Of a stretch of DNA of 64,000 bases, positions 13,901 to 25,900 are shown one piece after another (positions within the stretch are counted from its first letter, which is position 1; the number at the start of each line of letters is the position of its first letter). The position numbers and the translations under genes were made by a program. Source of the DNA: Cucumis sativus (Eukaryota > Streptophyta > Magnoliopsida > Cucurbitales > Cucurbitaceae); assembly GCF_000004075.3 (NCBI RefSeq), contig NC_026659.2:24198272-24262271 (forward strand). Reading direction: 5' to 3'. The notes beneath the pieces are model-generated. The model saw nothing but the letters and a program-made list of their open reading frames with translations. It ran no database searches and had not been told where the DNA came from.

Positions 13901-16900
13901 GTGACATATTTATTAGAATCAAAACCTCCCAACACCTGAGAAAATTTGTGGAAATTTCACTACGTTACAGTAAGATGAATTAATTCAAATCCTCCTGGGG
14001 GGAAGGAAAGGTAAGGAGGAGACTTTTTATATTCGCTAGACAACAAGAATTCTCAACAACAACAACAACAAAAAACGGACGATGAAAAGAGGAGACTTTT
14101 TATATTCGCTAGACAACAAGAATTCTCAACAACAACAACAAAAAACGGACGATGAAAAGGCATAAAATCAACTAAGAGACAGGCGGAAGATTTTTCTAAA
14201 CCATCACTAGCATATAGGGAATAAAAATTCTTAATCGTAAGAAGTGAAAGAAAAAGAAACAAAGGAAGCAAAAGGATGTACTCAAAGTTGAAGTTAGCAC
14301 TGGTTTTAGAAAGACTAGATACATAAATGAAATATACTCCTAGCCACAAATGGGTAGTACTAGGTTGAGAAAACAGAGAATAGAAATTCATATCTGGTTT
14401 ATATATATTTTTCTAATATGACCAGGAAATTTGAAAATATCACATTTAAAGGTTAACAATAATTCATTTAAACCTAGAGGCAATCCCGGTCATAAGAGAA
14501 CAACATAACCATGATTGTGGAACTACTTACTGTTTCAACTTTCTTTAGAACGGAAACTCCTGTTTTCATATCATAATCATATGTAGAGGGGGGTGTCTTC
14601 ATTGAGCTGTAACAAAACCGTAAAATACTAGAAGAGAATTCTGATTCTAAAGCATCCACTGAATAAGTCGCATCAGCAAAATCCACAGCTCGTCCTCCTT
14701 CAAGGGTTTTAAGTGGTTCTCCAATATCTGGAAGGCTATAGACAACAACTTTTGGTAGACCATCTTCACGTTCCAATATGACGATGTGGTTAAGAAATAG
14801 TTCGATTTCCTGGATTTTCACACTGAACAGTATTCAAACAACTTCATAAGCCCCAATAACTAGCTAATCAAGAAACTTCTAACATTTCGTATAGAAAAAA
14901 TCAGATTCACAGCACAATAAGATTTAAATTTGTTGAATAAATCCAACAACGTACCAAACGTCAGAGCGAATGAACATGAAAATCCTTGCTATAGTTCAGC
15001 TTGTCTTTTCTTTTCTTACACTCCTAGATATAGATCAGTTGGGTCTTTCATTTTATAAAAATAGCTACCCTAACATATTTCAAACAAATTAAATAAATAA
15101 ACACCAAGTTCCGACAAAGATTTCTTTTAAAGCTCGTTGATTCAAGTCATTAACTATCAGCTCATCACTTTCAATTGGGTTTCAACTTCACATAATACCA
15201 TCAGGTCAATCATCAATTATCATAAAAGAATTCGAAACACTACCTTTCCCTGTGCGGAAGAATAACTGTGGTAGCTGATGTATTATCAAGAGGGCAAGCT
15301 ACTACTTCTGAATTAAAAATCTCCTCACTTCGTCTCAGGATAAAAAAATGATTTCCACGATGACTGGGATAAGTGTCAATTCCATCCACTCTAGGTGTCA
15401 AGACAACAAGCCCATCTTCGGGCCTTGATACATCAAGATAAAAGTTGAACCGAGTAAATTTACTTTCAGATGCAATAAACAAATACTTCTTGCTCTCAGA
15501 AGCTTCAAGATCAAGAGAGAACATGTCATCCTTTTCATGATAAAGGCAGGTGTCCATTGACTGCTCTGTTCCCAGTTTATGTAACCATGCCTATTGAAAG
15601 AGGAAAATATTTACTAGATCAACATCTAAAATTCTGAAAACGTTGAAAAGAAATTATCAATTTGAAGTTCGACAATAATATTACTGGGAACATCAGAATG
15701 CAGATACTGAATGTATTTTCACCAAAAATTTGTACTTCGAGCAGCGCTCTTTACAACTCTAAAAACTCCTCTGCCTCCACTCTTCTGATATCAAATTATA
15801 AGGATACTATAATCTATATATCAGTACTACAAATGAAAAACTAGAGGAATGCAAGCTATTTAATGGTATGTAAGGAATTTTCATTTTACTGAAACAACCT
15901 ACAATATCATTAGAAGGCGATTCTGAATGCACAGAACAATCAACAATAACTGATGACATATGCAGATATCGACGGGATGGTCTAGGAGGTCCTCTTCAAG
16001 ACCTTGCAATATTATTTCCTCCTCGATTAAAATTGATTTTTACTTATTTGGTCTTCTTCATATTTTAATTCCACAAATGAAGAGACCTATTTGATTATAG
16101 ACCCCATGATAGTAATTGTTTTTCCAATGAGAAAACAACAGTCAAAGCCATGAGAAGTACAGAATGTAGGGTAGAAAATCAGTAAATCACCTTATCAGGT
16201 CGAAGAATCTCATCCATTGTGATGTAAACTAAAGCATCATCCCCAGCCCATTTGAGATACGAGGTCACACCTACAAGAGGCTTTCCCACAGGAGCCCCAG
16301 TCTCGGCATCGATTATATAAACCGTGTAGATTTCATCTCCTTTAGTGTCTTCTGCATACGCCACTAGCTTGTTGTTTGGACTAACCTGGAGAAGAAACGA
16401 CGATAAAGATCCTTGAATCAAAATTTTGTTCAAGAGAAAACGTGATCAAATTCTGAAGCAGTTCCGTCTTTACAATACCTCAAAGCAACCAATGGAGTAG
16501 TAAGATTGATTCTCGGCCTTAACATTTTCATCCAGTATAACATGCTCCGGAGGAGCATTAGGTCCAGTGGGCATGGTATCGTGCACAGATATAGCTTCTT
16601 CTTCACCACGAGGAACAAAACGCCTACAGTATTGAACATATTCTTTCCCTTCCAAAGTCCTCTCATAGTAATAGTAAGAACCTTTCCGTTCAGGCACAGT
16701 TATATCATCCTCCTTGATTCGTCCTCTTATCTCACTAAAAATCTGGTCTTCCACTTTCTTTGTTCCTATATCGTTTAATAAAGAAAAAATCCAGATTACA
16801 CACAAATCATCAGCAATCGATAAATCAAACGACGTTACTCTCATTCAAATCAAATCAACGCTACCATATCACTGATTCATAAATTTCTCACGTAGTAACC

Positions 16901-17255
16901 AAAAAAAAAAACTCAAGAACCGAAATGAAAATGTAAACTAGAGTTCACCGGACATGACGGAATCGGTATAGCGATTCTCCTCCCGCAGATACGAAAGGAC
17001 ATCAGGATTCGAGCGAGAATCGTCACGTAACCAGTAATAGTTGTCGATCCTTACGTCTCCGAACAACTCCATTTTATGCTCCACCTTGTTGGCGACCGGA
17101 GGAGAGTGAGATTGATTCATTGTGGCAACCGGTGATCGGAAATGACGGAATGAAGCTGCCGACGGAAGTACCGGCGAAAGGTAGAGTACGGGAATAAAGA
17201 GAACGAAGCTTCTTCTAAGTATTCCAAATATGCCGTTTTGTTGCAAAGGCGTCAT
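10942..17255 (-). CDS. Prolyl oligopeptidase family (S9A) serine peptidase, oligopeptidase B-like
   Basis: Eleven coding exons, all with GT-AG introns, in transcript order: 17255-16949, 16765-16479, 16385-16191, 15590-15244, 14822-14531, 13935-13777, 13338-12973, 12547-12482, 12294-12246, 11838-11715, 11023-10942. The product is 757 residues from ATG 17255, or 712 from the internal ATG 17120, which is close to the length I recall for plant homologues. The N-terminal part is the beta-propeller that gates access. The C-terminal alpha/beta hydrolase carries the triad Ser560 in GRSAGG, Asp645 in NDPRV and His680 in GAGHFSKSG (712-residue numbering). The 85- and 35-residue spacings equal those of oligopeptidase B enzymes. 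It should cleave short peptides, probably after basic residues. The 45-residue extension could be a targeting peptide. Intron 5 (13936-14530) has a tandem duplication and intron 9 (11839-12245) a MITE. Confidence 0.93.
11906..12110. mobile_element. MITE in intron 9 of the oligopeptidase gene
   Basis: About 205 bp with imperfect terminal inverted repeats: CTGGAGTGTGATTTTG at the left and the complement of CTGGGAGTGATTTTG at the right. The AT-rich interior has no coding capacity. Related copies lie in the alpha-galactosidase gene (62779-62958) and, inverted, at 21964-22120. The superfamily is not determined. Confidence 0.6.
14017..14159. repeat. 70-73 bp tandem duplication in oligopeptidase intron 5
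   Basis: Two nearly identical head-to-tail units begin GGAGACTTTTTATATTCGCT and end CGGACGATGAAAAG. They differ mainly in the number of CAA triplets inside (the 14023-to-14096 offset is 73, the 14076-to-14146 offset is 70). This looks like a recent slippage or unequal-exchange event. Confidence 0.85.
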
Positions 17256-17331
17256 TTCAGTCAACGGTTTCTTCTCAAACTGTTCTAAATATCACAATTT
17301 TTCTCTTTTTTATGCTTTCAATATTTCTCCA

Positions 17332-17339
17332 TTTATATA
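17332..17339 (-). promoter_or_regulatory. Candidate TATA box of the oligopeptidase gene
   Basis: Reads TATATAAA on the minus strand, about 77 bp upstream of ATG 17255. It predicts a start near 17305, which would keep ATG 17255 inside the transcript with a short leader. AT-rich context makes chance matches likely. Confidence 0.35.
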
Positions 17340-17948
17340 ATTTGAAACTATAATTGTAGAAAATATTTTTTATAAAAAAAAATCAACAATATATGTCAAT
17401 TTTAACTCATAATCATATCAAAATAAATACTATATTTATTGGATAAGAAAACGATGTTTTGTTTATTGTAACATAAAAATAAATTTTTAAAAATAACAAA
17501 ATTAACAAAATATTTAGATTCGATCTATCAATTCAATAATAGACCACAGTCAATATTTTAATTTATTTTATTGATTTTAAATATATTTTTAATAAAAATA
17601 TATATTAAATTATAAATTTCGTCGATGATTAGTAAAATTTAAATTGAACTCTTTAAAATTTAGGGTTCTATTTGTTAGATATCATATTTAATTTATTTTT
17701 CCTCGTTCGTTTAAGTTTTTTAGTTTAATAGATAATTTAAGATGTTATCAAAGAGGTATTATTCAAGATGTTTGAGGTATTATTCAAGATGTTTGGTAGA
17801 TCGTTGTTATTAAGTTATTAAGTCAAATAGTGATTTAAGAAAAACAAAATTGAAAGGTACTATTATAAACTTAATAAATAATAAAGTTCTAAGAATATTT
17901 TTTTGGAAAACTGCAATAGATGACTATTTTAGCAATAATAATTAAAAA

Positions 17949-18120
17949 TATAGTAACATTTTAAAAAAATTACAAATATAGCAAAACTATCACTATACTT
18001 GTATCGCTATAGATTTTATATAGTATATCGGTAATAGCCCAATATTTGCAACATGGTCTATTATTGATAGAATTTGACAAATTTTGCTATATTTGCAAAT
18101 TTTTGAATTTGTGCTATATA
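17949..18120. repeat. Fold-back AT-rich repeat, type A copy
   Basis: The left arm reads roughly TACAAATATAGCAAAACTAT and the right arm ATTTTGCTATATTTGCAAAT, which are close inverted complements. Between them are ATCGCTATAG and TATTGATAGA core motifs. The layout matches the element at 49171-49356. Confidence 0.65.
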
Positions 18121-19479
18121 TTTAATTAATTTGAATTTAATGGCTAAATTTGTAACTATTCCTAATTTTTTATTGAGTGAGGGATGAGAAAGATAACTTA
18201 TCACTTAAATATATAAATCTTATAGTTTCACATTTTCCAACCCTAAAAGGTGAAAATAACATTTTTTTTTCAGCTTTTTAAGAAATAAAGAAGGAGAAAA
18301 TTGAGCCTTACGTAAGAATATTAAAATATTAAAATATAATAATTAAGGGTTTGAAATCTCTTCTTGGTCTTCTTGGTTTATTTTTTTTTAAAAAAAAAGT
18401 TTTTTATATGAAGTGAAAGGAGTTTTTTAAAAAGTGAACAAATGACGAAAACATTTATATGGTATGGAATAATCTTTTTAAAAAAGGTCCACACGCGCAC
18501 AATGTAGAATAACAAAAATATCCTACATAATCGATCACATGCACGAAAAAACAATTTGTACCAAATCTAGACGATCTTGTACCACTGTATCTAGTCTAAA
18601 CGATATTGTATATAATATAAATGATCTATTAGTGATAATAGTATATCTCTATCTATGTGGAATAGACAACTGACCATTTAGATATTGGTACTCAATCGTG
18701 TAGTGAAAAAAGAATAAAAGAACAAAAAAAACTTTATGAAAAAGATGACGCGAAATTTTAAAACCAACAAAGACAAATTTAAAATTTATGACAATACGAT
18801 TTGTAGCTTTATAGGTTTTAATATCTTGTTAGAGAGATTGCACGTATTTGTTAGTTTTGTTGAATACGTATAAATTAACCATTTATAAATAGGCATGAAT
18901 AATACAAATTATATAAATAAGAATTATATTATATAGTTTGCATGATTAATTCTTGGAAAATGCTCCAAGAAGGCAGCAAGCAGTGTCAAATTGCATAGTT
19001 ATCCACAATATAGAAACATGTGAGGCTCACAAACATATTTCTTTCACCAATATCGAAAAAAGTTACAGGATTGTAATAGTAAATAAGTCACGCATGAATT
19101 CAGATCAACTGGAACGGTTAGTATTTGAGAACAAGAGATCTTTAATTCAAATTAATTTTTTCCTTTAAATCAACCACGATAATGAAATTAACCCTAAAGG
19201 CATAAAACTACACAATAAGAAAAAGTTTGTGCATAGCTAAATTAATAGTATTTTATAGCTAAATTGGGGGGAAAATCTATCAACATATTCATACCAAATT
19301 TCGATTAATGAAAAAGCATCTAATTTTCACCATTTGAATTTTATAATTTAAGGGAGAGCGGATTTGCAAAACAAATAAAACGAACTCTAACACCTAGTCA
19401 GAAAGAGAATTATAGATAAAGAAAAAATCGAAAGTATGAGTTAACTCATATGGAGTGCCATAAATTGTGTATTTATAGA

Positions 19480-20050
19480 GAATTTGAGCTAGGGTTTATC
19501 TTTTGTTCAACCAGGATTAGGATATGAGTTTACTAATCGTATATAAGATATAGGTTATCTCAAGTTGAATGAGCCAAATGGAGAAGGTCGACTTCGACCT
19601 CGTCCTAACTAATCATTGCTCGAGGTCAAGGTTGAGGAGATTGGGTTGGACTTCAACCTGTACCCATTATCTTTCCACGACCTAACTAGGCTACAATATG
19701 ATATGATCATTGAATAGAAAAGTTGACATCTGCCTCATCTTTGGTCAAGGAGGCCAAGGCCAATCTCGCAAGTTTGGCTTAACATTCCATTATTGTTCTT
19801 GAGTCCATTTTCATCCATCGTATCTCTTTTCTTGTCTTAAATTGTGGACTAATTTCGTGCAACTCTTCTTTGGACTGAGGTCAACCGACCTAACATTCTT
19901 ATCAAATGTGTTAGGGTTTCTTCCTTTAAGGCCTAGACTATGTTCGGTCGAGGGCGACCAAACCCAATTTGTTTCTAGGCTCGTTCCTTTAGTCATCCTT
20001 TTACTCTTCTTTGACTCTCTTTACATTGATTTCAAAATCCACCAACAACC
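19480..20050. other. GC-richer block, probable decayed retroelement
   Basis: Base composition rises clearly above the flanks, and CGACCT/AGGTCG-type motifs recur. Overlapping short open frames on both strands look like no known protein. I infer old LTR or internal retrotransposon sequence but found no paired LTRs or target-site duplication. Confidence 0.3.
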
Positions 20051-21963
20051 GAACATGTTATTTATTGTTTATCATTTTTCACCATTCACAATGTTTCAAT
20101 TTTACTTTTGAATGTTGAAGTACTATATAATACTAGACAAAACACTAATGTGAAACAATGCAACTTGATCGTGATGCTTAATTTAGTAAGAAAAAATAAC
20201 TTTAAAATACTTACTTGATCTCATTCAACAATCTAGCAATCTCTTTACTCCATGCCACTTTTCGTTCAACCTTTCTACTCCAAAGATTTTAAAACATGTA
20301 AAAATTTAAAATCTGATATTAATTTTCACAGATTAACATATGAATATAGATATTTTTATTTTACTGATATATTAATTAAACATCAATGTCGATAGTTATT
20401 TTCTTAAAGTCACAAAATTTATAAATTTTGTTTGATTAATAATTGAGTTGTTTTACTCCAAAACTTACCATCATATTAAACTAATTTGGTACTATTTTTT
20501 TTGTTTGTTTTACAAGCATTTACAAAGAGAGTAAAGATATCATAAATATTTAATATCCACCTCAATTCCATTCATGAATACATGAAACATAATTTGAAAG
20601 CAAACTAGAAAAGATTTGAAGTATCTCTTTATAATATAATTAAGAAAAGATATGGTAAAGAATGGAGCACATGGATGAACTTTGGGCATTGGGCCACGTA
20701 GTTTCCTTCCTCTAATAATTGAGTATTGATGGGACAATGGGATAATGTTAATTCTTCTTCAAGCCATCCTTGTCAGTTCACTGTTTATTGGTTACTCAAA
20801 AATATCCCAAAACCCTATCATCCTATCACCAACCACACGTATAATTATTGTCTTTTATTACAAAGAGGAAAAAGGCTATAGACCTACTTACCATTTATGC
20901 ATCTATGATGTCATATTTATATATATATATATACATTGGTTATATAAAAAATATGTTAAAGTTGGTCTCAATTATATCTATAAATGTTAAAATGTTTCAT
21001 TTTGATTTTGAAGGGAATTGTTTTTTCAATTATTGAGCTTGTGTAGGTTTATGAGTTACTTTTGAGTAATTTTGTGTAAATTAACTAAGAGTATATTCAA
21101 ATGAAAGTACAACATAATTAATTAATAAACTGTGATGATGCACTTAATTTGTCATGTATTCGTTTAGATTTATTCAAATAAACTAATACAAAATTCTTGT
21201 ACTTTAAACTTAATTAAAAATGCAAAAAGAGAAAACATGTAAAGTTGTCTTGGAACGAACTTTAATGGTTGGAACAAAACTTTTGAAGATATAATTTAAA
21301 CTAAAGTATTTCTTTTATTAAAATATAATAATTTTAGAAAAAATGATATACAGATAACAAATATAATCTAACAATATTTTGACCACTTGAATAATTGGAT
21401 GGATAAAATAAACAATCACTTGTTTGATTAACCAATATAATTAAAGAGAGGTTTACTGCTTGTCAGTTGCATCAATCACATTTCTTACCAAAATACTCAC
21501 ATTTCAACTACTCCAATAACTTTCTTATAATTATTATGTCTTTATTGCTAACTAAAAAAAGCCTACTGAGAGGGATTTGAAAGTTACTAAACAAACAAGA
21601 TAATAGTAAGAAAGTTCACACGCCATTCAGAATTTGACTAAGATCCAAAAATAAAAAAGAATGAGAAAAACATCAAACAATAGTAAATTTTTGCCTTTTA
21701 ACCATTAATAGTAAGAAAGTTCTCACGGATCATCACAAAGTACTCTAGATGGGGCATAAGAATTTTCATTTTATTTTATCGTTTGTCTAAGCATGCATCC
21801 AAATCAGCTACAAATGGCTTCTTTGCCCATTGCCTACTACCTATCATCTCAACTAGAATGCATTAAGTTTAATTCGTTTTCATATCAAGATGGACAAAAT
21901 CATCAATTATTATAAAATCATGTTAAGAAATGATCTTAAAATCACTATAAACCACATGTCATG

Positions 21964-22120
21964 TTCAGAATCACTCCGAATCATGCATTTAATAATGTAA
22001 ATTCAATTTAATGTTTTAGTACAGATTTCTAAGCACAATTTTCATATCATAAAATTGATTTTATATGATTAAAGAGTAGTTTGAAAACGAATTTAACCAT
22101 TTTAAAATCACTCACATCAC
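21964..22120. mobile_element. Inverted, diverged copy of the intronic MITE family
   Basis: Shares AATTTTCATATCATAAAA and the following GATTTTATATGATTAAA-like segment with the reverse complement of 11906-12110. It ends in AAAATCACTC-like termini. Boundaries are approximate. Confidence 0.45.
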
Positions 22121-22967
22121 ACCCTCGATACCAAAAGTTCAGCAGCAGAAAGCTTTCTAATACTTGAAAGTGAACAGTGACCTTTTAATAATACCTTCAG
22201 CTTACAAGAAAAAAGAGTGCAGATATACCCTTTTGACTAAGACTTTGTTTTCAAACATACCTTTGTTATCCTTTTCTTTTTTGGCTTCTACCCTTGGCTG
22301 CACAATTCTCAGTCTAGATTATCCAATAAAGCATTTGATATTTTAATTATGCACATTAATCAGAAGGACATGTAGAATCTCCCAAGAAGTACTACTGTCG
22401 GAAGTTGACTAAGAAAACTTCAAATGTAAAGGCTTTTTAACTATTTTTAAACACTTGAAAAGTTGTTTCAAGCAAGCTAGACAAAACAAAATTTAATGTC
22501 ATGAAAATAGAGAAAGGAAGCCATAGAGGTCCAAAAAGATACAAACTATGGTGTTTCAGAAGTAACACAAACAAGATTAATCTCATCCCTACATACTTTC
22601 TACATTGATTAATGTCGAATCTGACTTCTCAAAACATGCTCAACAGGCAGTATAATGCACAAGCGTGGCTGTGGTTGAGATTTTCCTTCCTTTTTTTTCA
22701 ATAGTAATACACAAATGAATGTAAAGCGGTCCCAACAAGAAACATACTCTGAAATCAAACTGCTGAATAAATAAATTACCTACTGCCAACGTAATTCACA
22801 GCCCAAAATATCTATCTTTATCAGCCTAGGAGGAAATATCCACCCAAGCTGAACAATGATCTACCTGCAAACAACAAATTCAAGGTATCCTTGTTAAAGA
22901 GATCATATTGCCCGATCATGATAGCTTGATACTTTCACAAATATGGCCAACAATCAACCCCCCTTTA

Positions 22968-25900
22968 TCATAAGAAGTATGGAACTCCTGTTCTTGGGCC
23001 TCTCATCTGATTATTCTCCTCTGTCTCAGTGAAGAACTTCACCTCTCTTTCCTGTTTGAAGTTAAAAAAACGCATTGTTGAATAAGAAACTTGCAAGTGA
23101 AAGCATATTCTAAAACTTTTAGTACAACTGTGAGGTGGGGGGCTGAACCACCAACCTATTGGGACGGAAGTCGTGTCAATACCGCTAAAGCCATTACTAT
23201 TAATGGTAATTAAAATACTTTATTTAGAGGAAGAGTAGTCACTCGAGAGTTCAAACTCTAAAAATGGAGAAGTTATTCAATGGGTCGGGACCCCTGGACA
23301 ATGAAATGTGGGAGAGTGTTGAGAACCAGGGTATTATAGGCAGCTGATTTTTGGAGCGTGGTTTTCCAAGGTGCTCAAGTACCTAATAATGATATCGATT
23401 GTCGACGTTTCGAAGTGGACCCAGCGAAGGGTTCTGACCAGGTGTGGCCGAGTGAAGTATTGCCGGAGTAGCCACAGGGACGTTGGCTTTCAAGCGATAG
23501 GTTATGGTTAGGAACCAAGGTATTATGAGATGTCTTTGTCCCACGTTGGTTAGAATGGGATGACCAACGTGGTACTTAAGTGGCTTGGCTCTCCCACCCA
23601 ACAGCTGGCTTTTGGGGTGAGGTTCTCCAAGGTGAGATTGGAAATATTTGATGTCTATTTATTGTTATAATGGAAAAAATATTGAAAAGGTAAATGTCAT
23701 CAAAATCATAACGGAATAGTGCTTCAGCAGATTAGAACACCGAAGGGCCAATACTTCTATTCTTTCAAAATACAAAATCATATCACGAAAGTGAGCACTC
23801 ACCATATTCTCATTAAAGCTCAATATAGAAGCTACATTCCCACAACGATAACAATAATTTGGAGCAGACCATACCTGCAAATTCAAGAACCAAATGACCC
23901 AATCAACCAGAAAAAGTCTTATCATTATACAGAGACAATAACTTCTGCTCTAAATCTTACAGTCACAAGGCCTTTATCCTGAAACATATACTTGAGACCT
24001 TCTTGTACAAGTTGATGTGCTCGACAAACCAAATCAAGGTTATTGATGTGATTGAACTGCAATAATCAAAATCCGCATAAGCTGTGTAGGAAATTGTATG
24101 GTTTAATTCTTTTTTTCCTTTCTCTCTCTCTCTTTTCTCTCTCTTCTTTCTTTTTTTCTTTTTTCTGTATGTATGATTCAACAATAAAACAGATAAAATT
24201 ACCTCAGAAGTAACCCTGGAACCAAAAAGCCAACCAGCTCCTCGTGGACTAACTGCCCACGTTTCAATATCTTCTGGATCACTCCACATAAGATCACAAA
24301 AAGGCCCCTCATGCGGAATTTCACAATTTCTATCAATCACCCTTATCTGTCAGCGGAAGAAAAATGGTGGAAAAAAGGCCTCAAGCCAGTAAAGTTCCAA
24401 ACAGATCCATTGGCAAATAGGATTAAGAAACATTATTCAACATTTCATAGAGGAAATCATATCACATCAGGCATTATAGTACTTCAAATGTGGATTTGTA
24501 AGGTGCGTGAAAGTACTCAGAAAGCATTGCCAAGCTGCAGTTATATAAATTTTTCCTTTCATTTCTTTCAAGAGATCAGCACAGATCTAAATACCAGTAA
24601 AAGAACTGTGCATTAATATTGCAATATAAATATATAATGCAGAAAGTCTCGGTTGGAAATAATATATTGGACAATCTACTGAATGAGGGTGGAAATAAAC
24701 AAACAATAAGTCATCATAAATTGATTTTTGGAGCCATCCTACTGTAAGGGTGCGTTGACCTCTTAAACAGGTTTACTCCTTTAAAAAATGGTACAGCCAA
24801 AGTTCTAAGACTAATATATGCTCTCTTTCCTATCAAATTGCTTTGATACTTTCTACGTGATAAAATCAAATCAATCCTCACTACCAATTAATTTCTGAAA
24901 TTCTTCTCCAGCACATATAAAAGCTTCGACAGTTCATACCAAATTATCTTGTCAAGGCATACGTAACCTCTACTATTTTATCCCTCTTCATGTAAATAAA
25001 TTTACATATAAAACGAGTGTTCGGATAAAGGTAAAGGACAAGTGAAAGGTAAATTGTCATTTGAAAGAATATAAGGAAACCTGATCTATGGTTCGAACAT
25101 CAGGAGAGAGCCCTCCATGGACACAGAGAACCTGAGATGGTAAGAAAACCAAGCAAAAACGTATAAGCATGTAAGGGCACCCAACACTCAAACACCCAAG
25201 GAACACTCATGCAATAATGAAATCAATTGCATATATGCACATAAAATCACAGCCAGGGGTGGGGGCTTTGGAGAGTAACAAGAGAGAGAGGTTACGGTTC
25301 CATCTATAATTGCTGAGAGAGTCAAGTAGTCAAAAACATCTGTACAGTACCGCCATGCATTAGCATTTCCATACTTTCTCTGGCACTCATCATAAAAGCC
25401 ATAAACCTAACAAGAAAATGGCAGTACCAAAGGATATTACAATAAAGTTCAAATCTTCCCATCACGATATCGACATTCATGCTATGGAAGTATAAAGATG
25501 AAGTTTTCAATATAATATGGAGCAATAACATGCACTCAATAAGTTAGTGTTACGAGAAAAGAAAGAACAAAAAAGACCGTGACCATGGATGTGTAAAATG
25601 CATGTAAAGAGCATTTTGGGACCAGGACGCAACATTGTGGCAAGATCGATGAATTCAATCCTTGTTCCCAAATTGAACAATACCCAAACCTTCTATTCAC
25701 AAAACTTAAATCTATGACTAAAATATGTCCGGAATAATATATACTTATCCCAATTTCATGACCTCGCGGATTTTAAGCCTATTCCCTCACTGGGTTGGAA
25801 TTCAAGGTCTGTCCCCATATTCAAAGTTTCCACTAATCCAGACATGGCCATGCAAAAAGTCCAAATGCAGGATAGTTTTAATTCACAATTTCTCTTCAAC

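Larger units (their letters stand above)
17360..22960. other. 5.6 kb intergenic region between the oligopeptidase and phosphatase genes
   Basis: No gene is supported. It contains fold-back repeat copies (about 17460-17600 and 17949-18120), a GC-richer block at 19480-20050 that is probably decayed transposon sequence, an inverted copy of the intronic MITE (21964-22120) and, nearest 22967, the likely 3' untranslated region of the phosphatase gene. Confidence 0.55.

Noticed and set aside
17253..17264. Upstream extension of the oligopeptidase frame to 17264
   Set aside because: The codon at 17264-17262 is TTG. The first ATG in frame is 17255.
19811..20111. Opposed open frames (61 and 89 codons)
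   Set aside because: They overlap on both strands in a probable decayed transposon and resemble no family.
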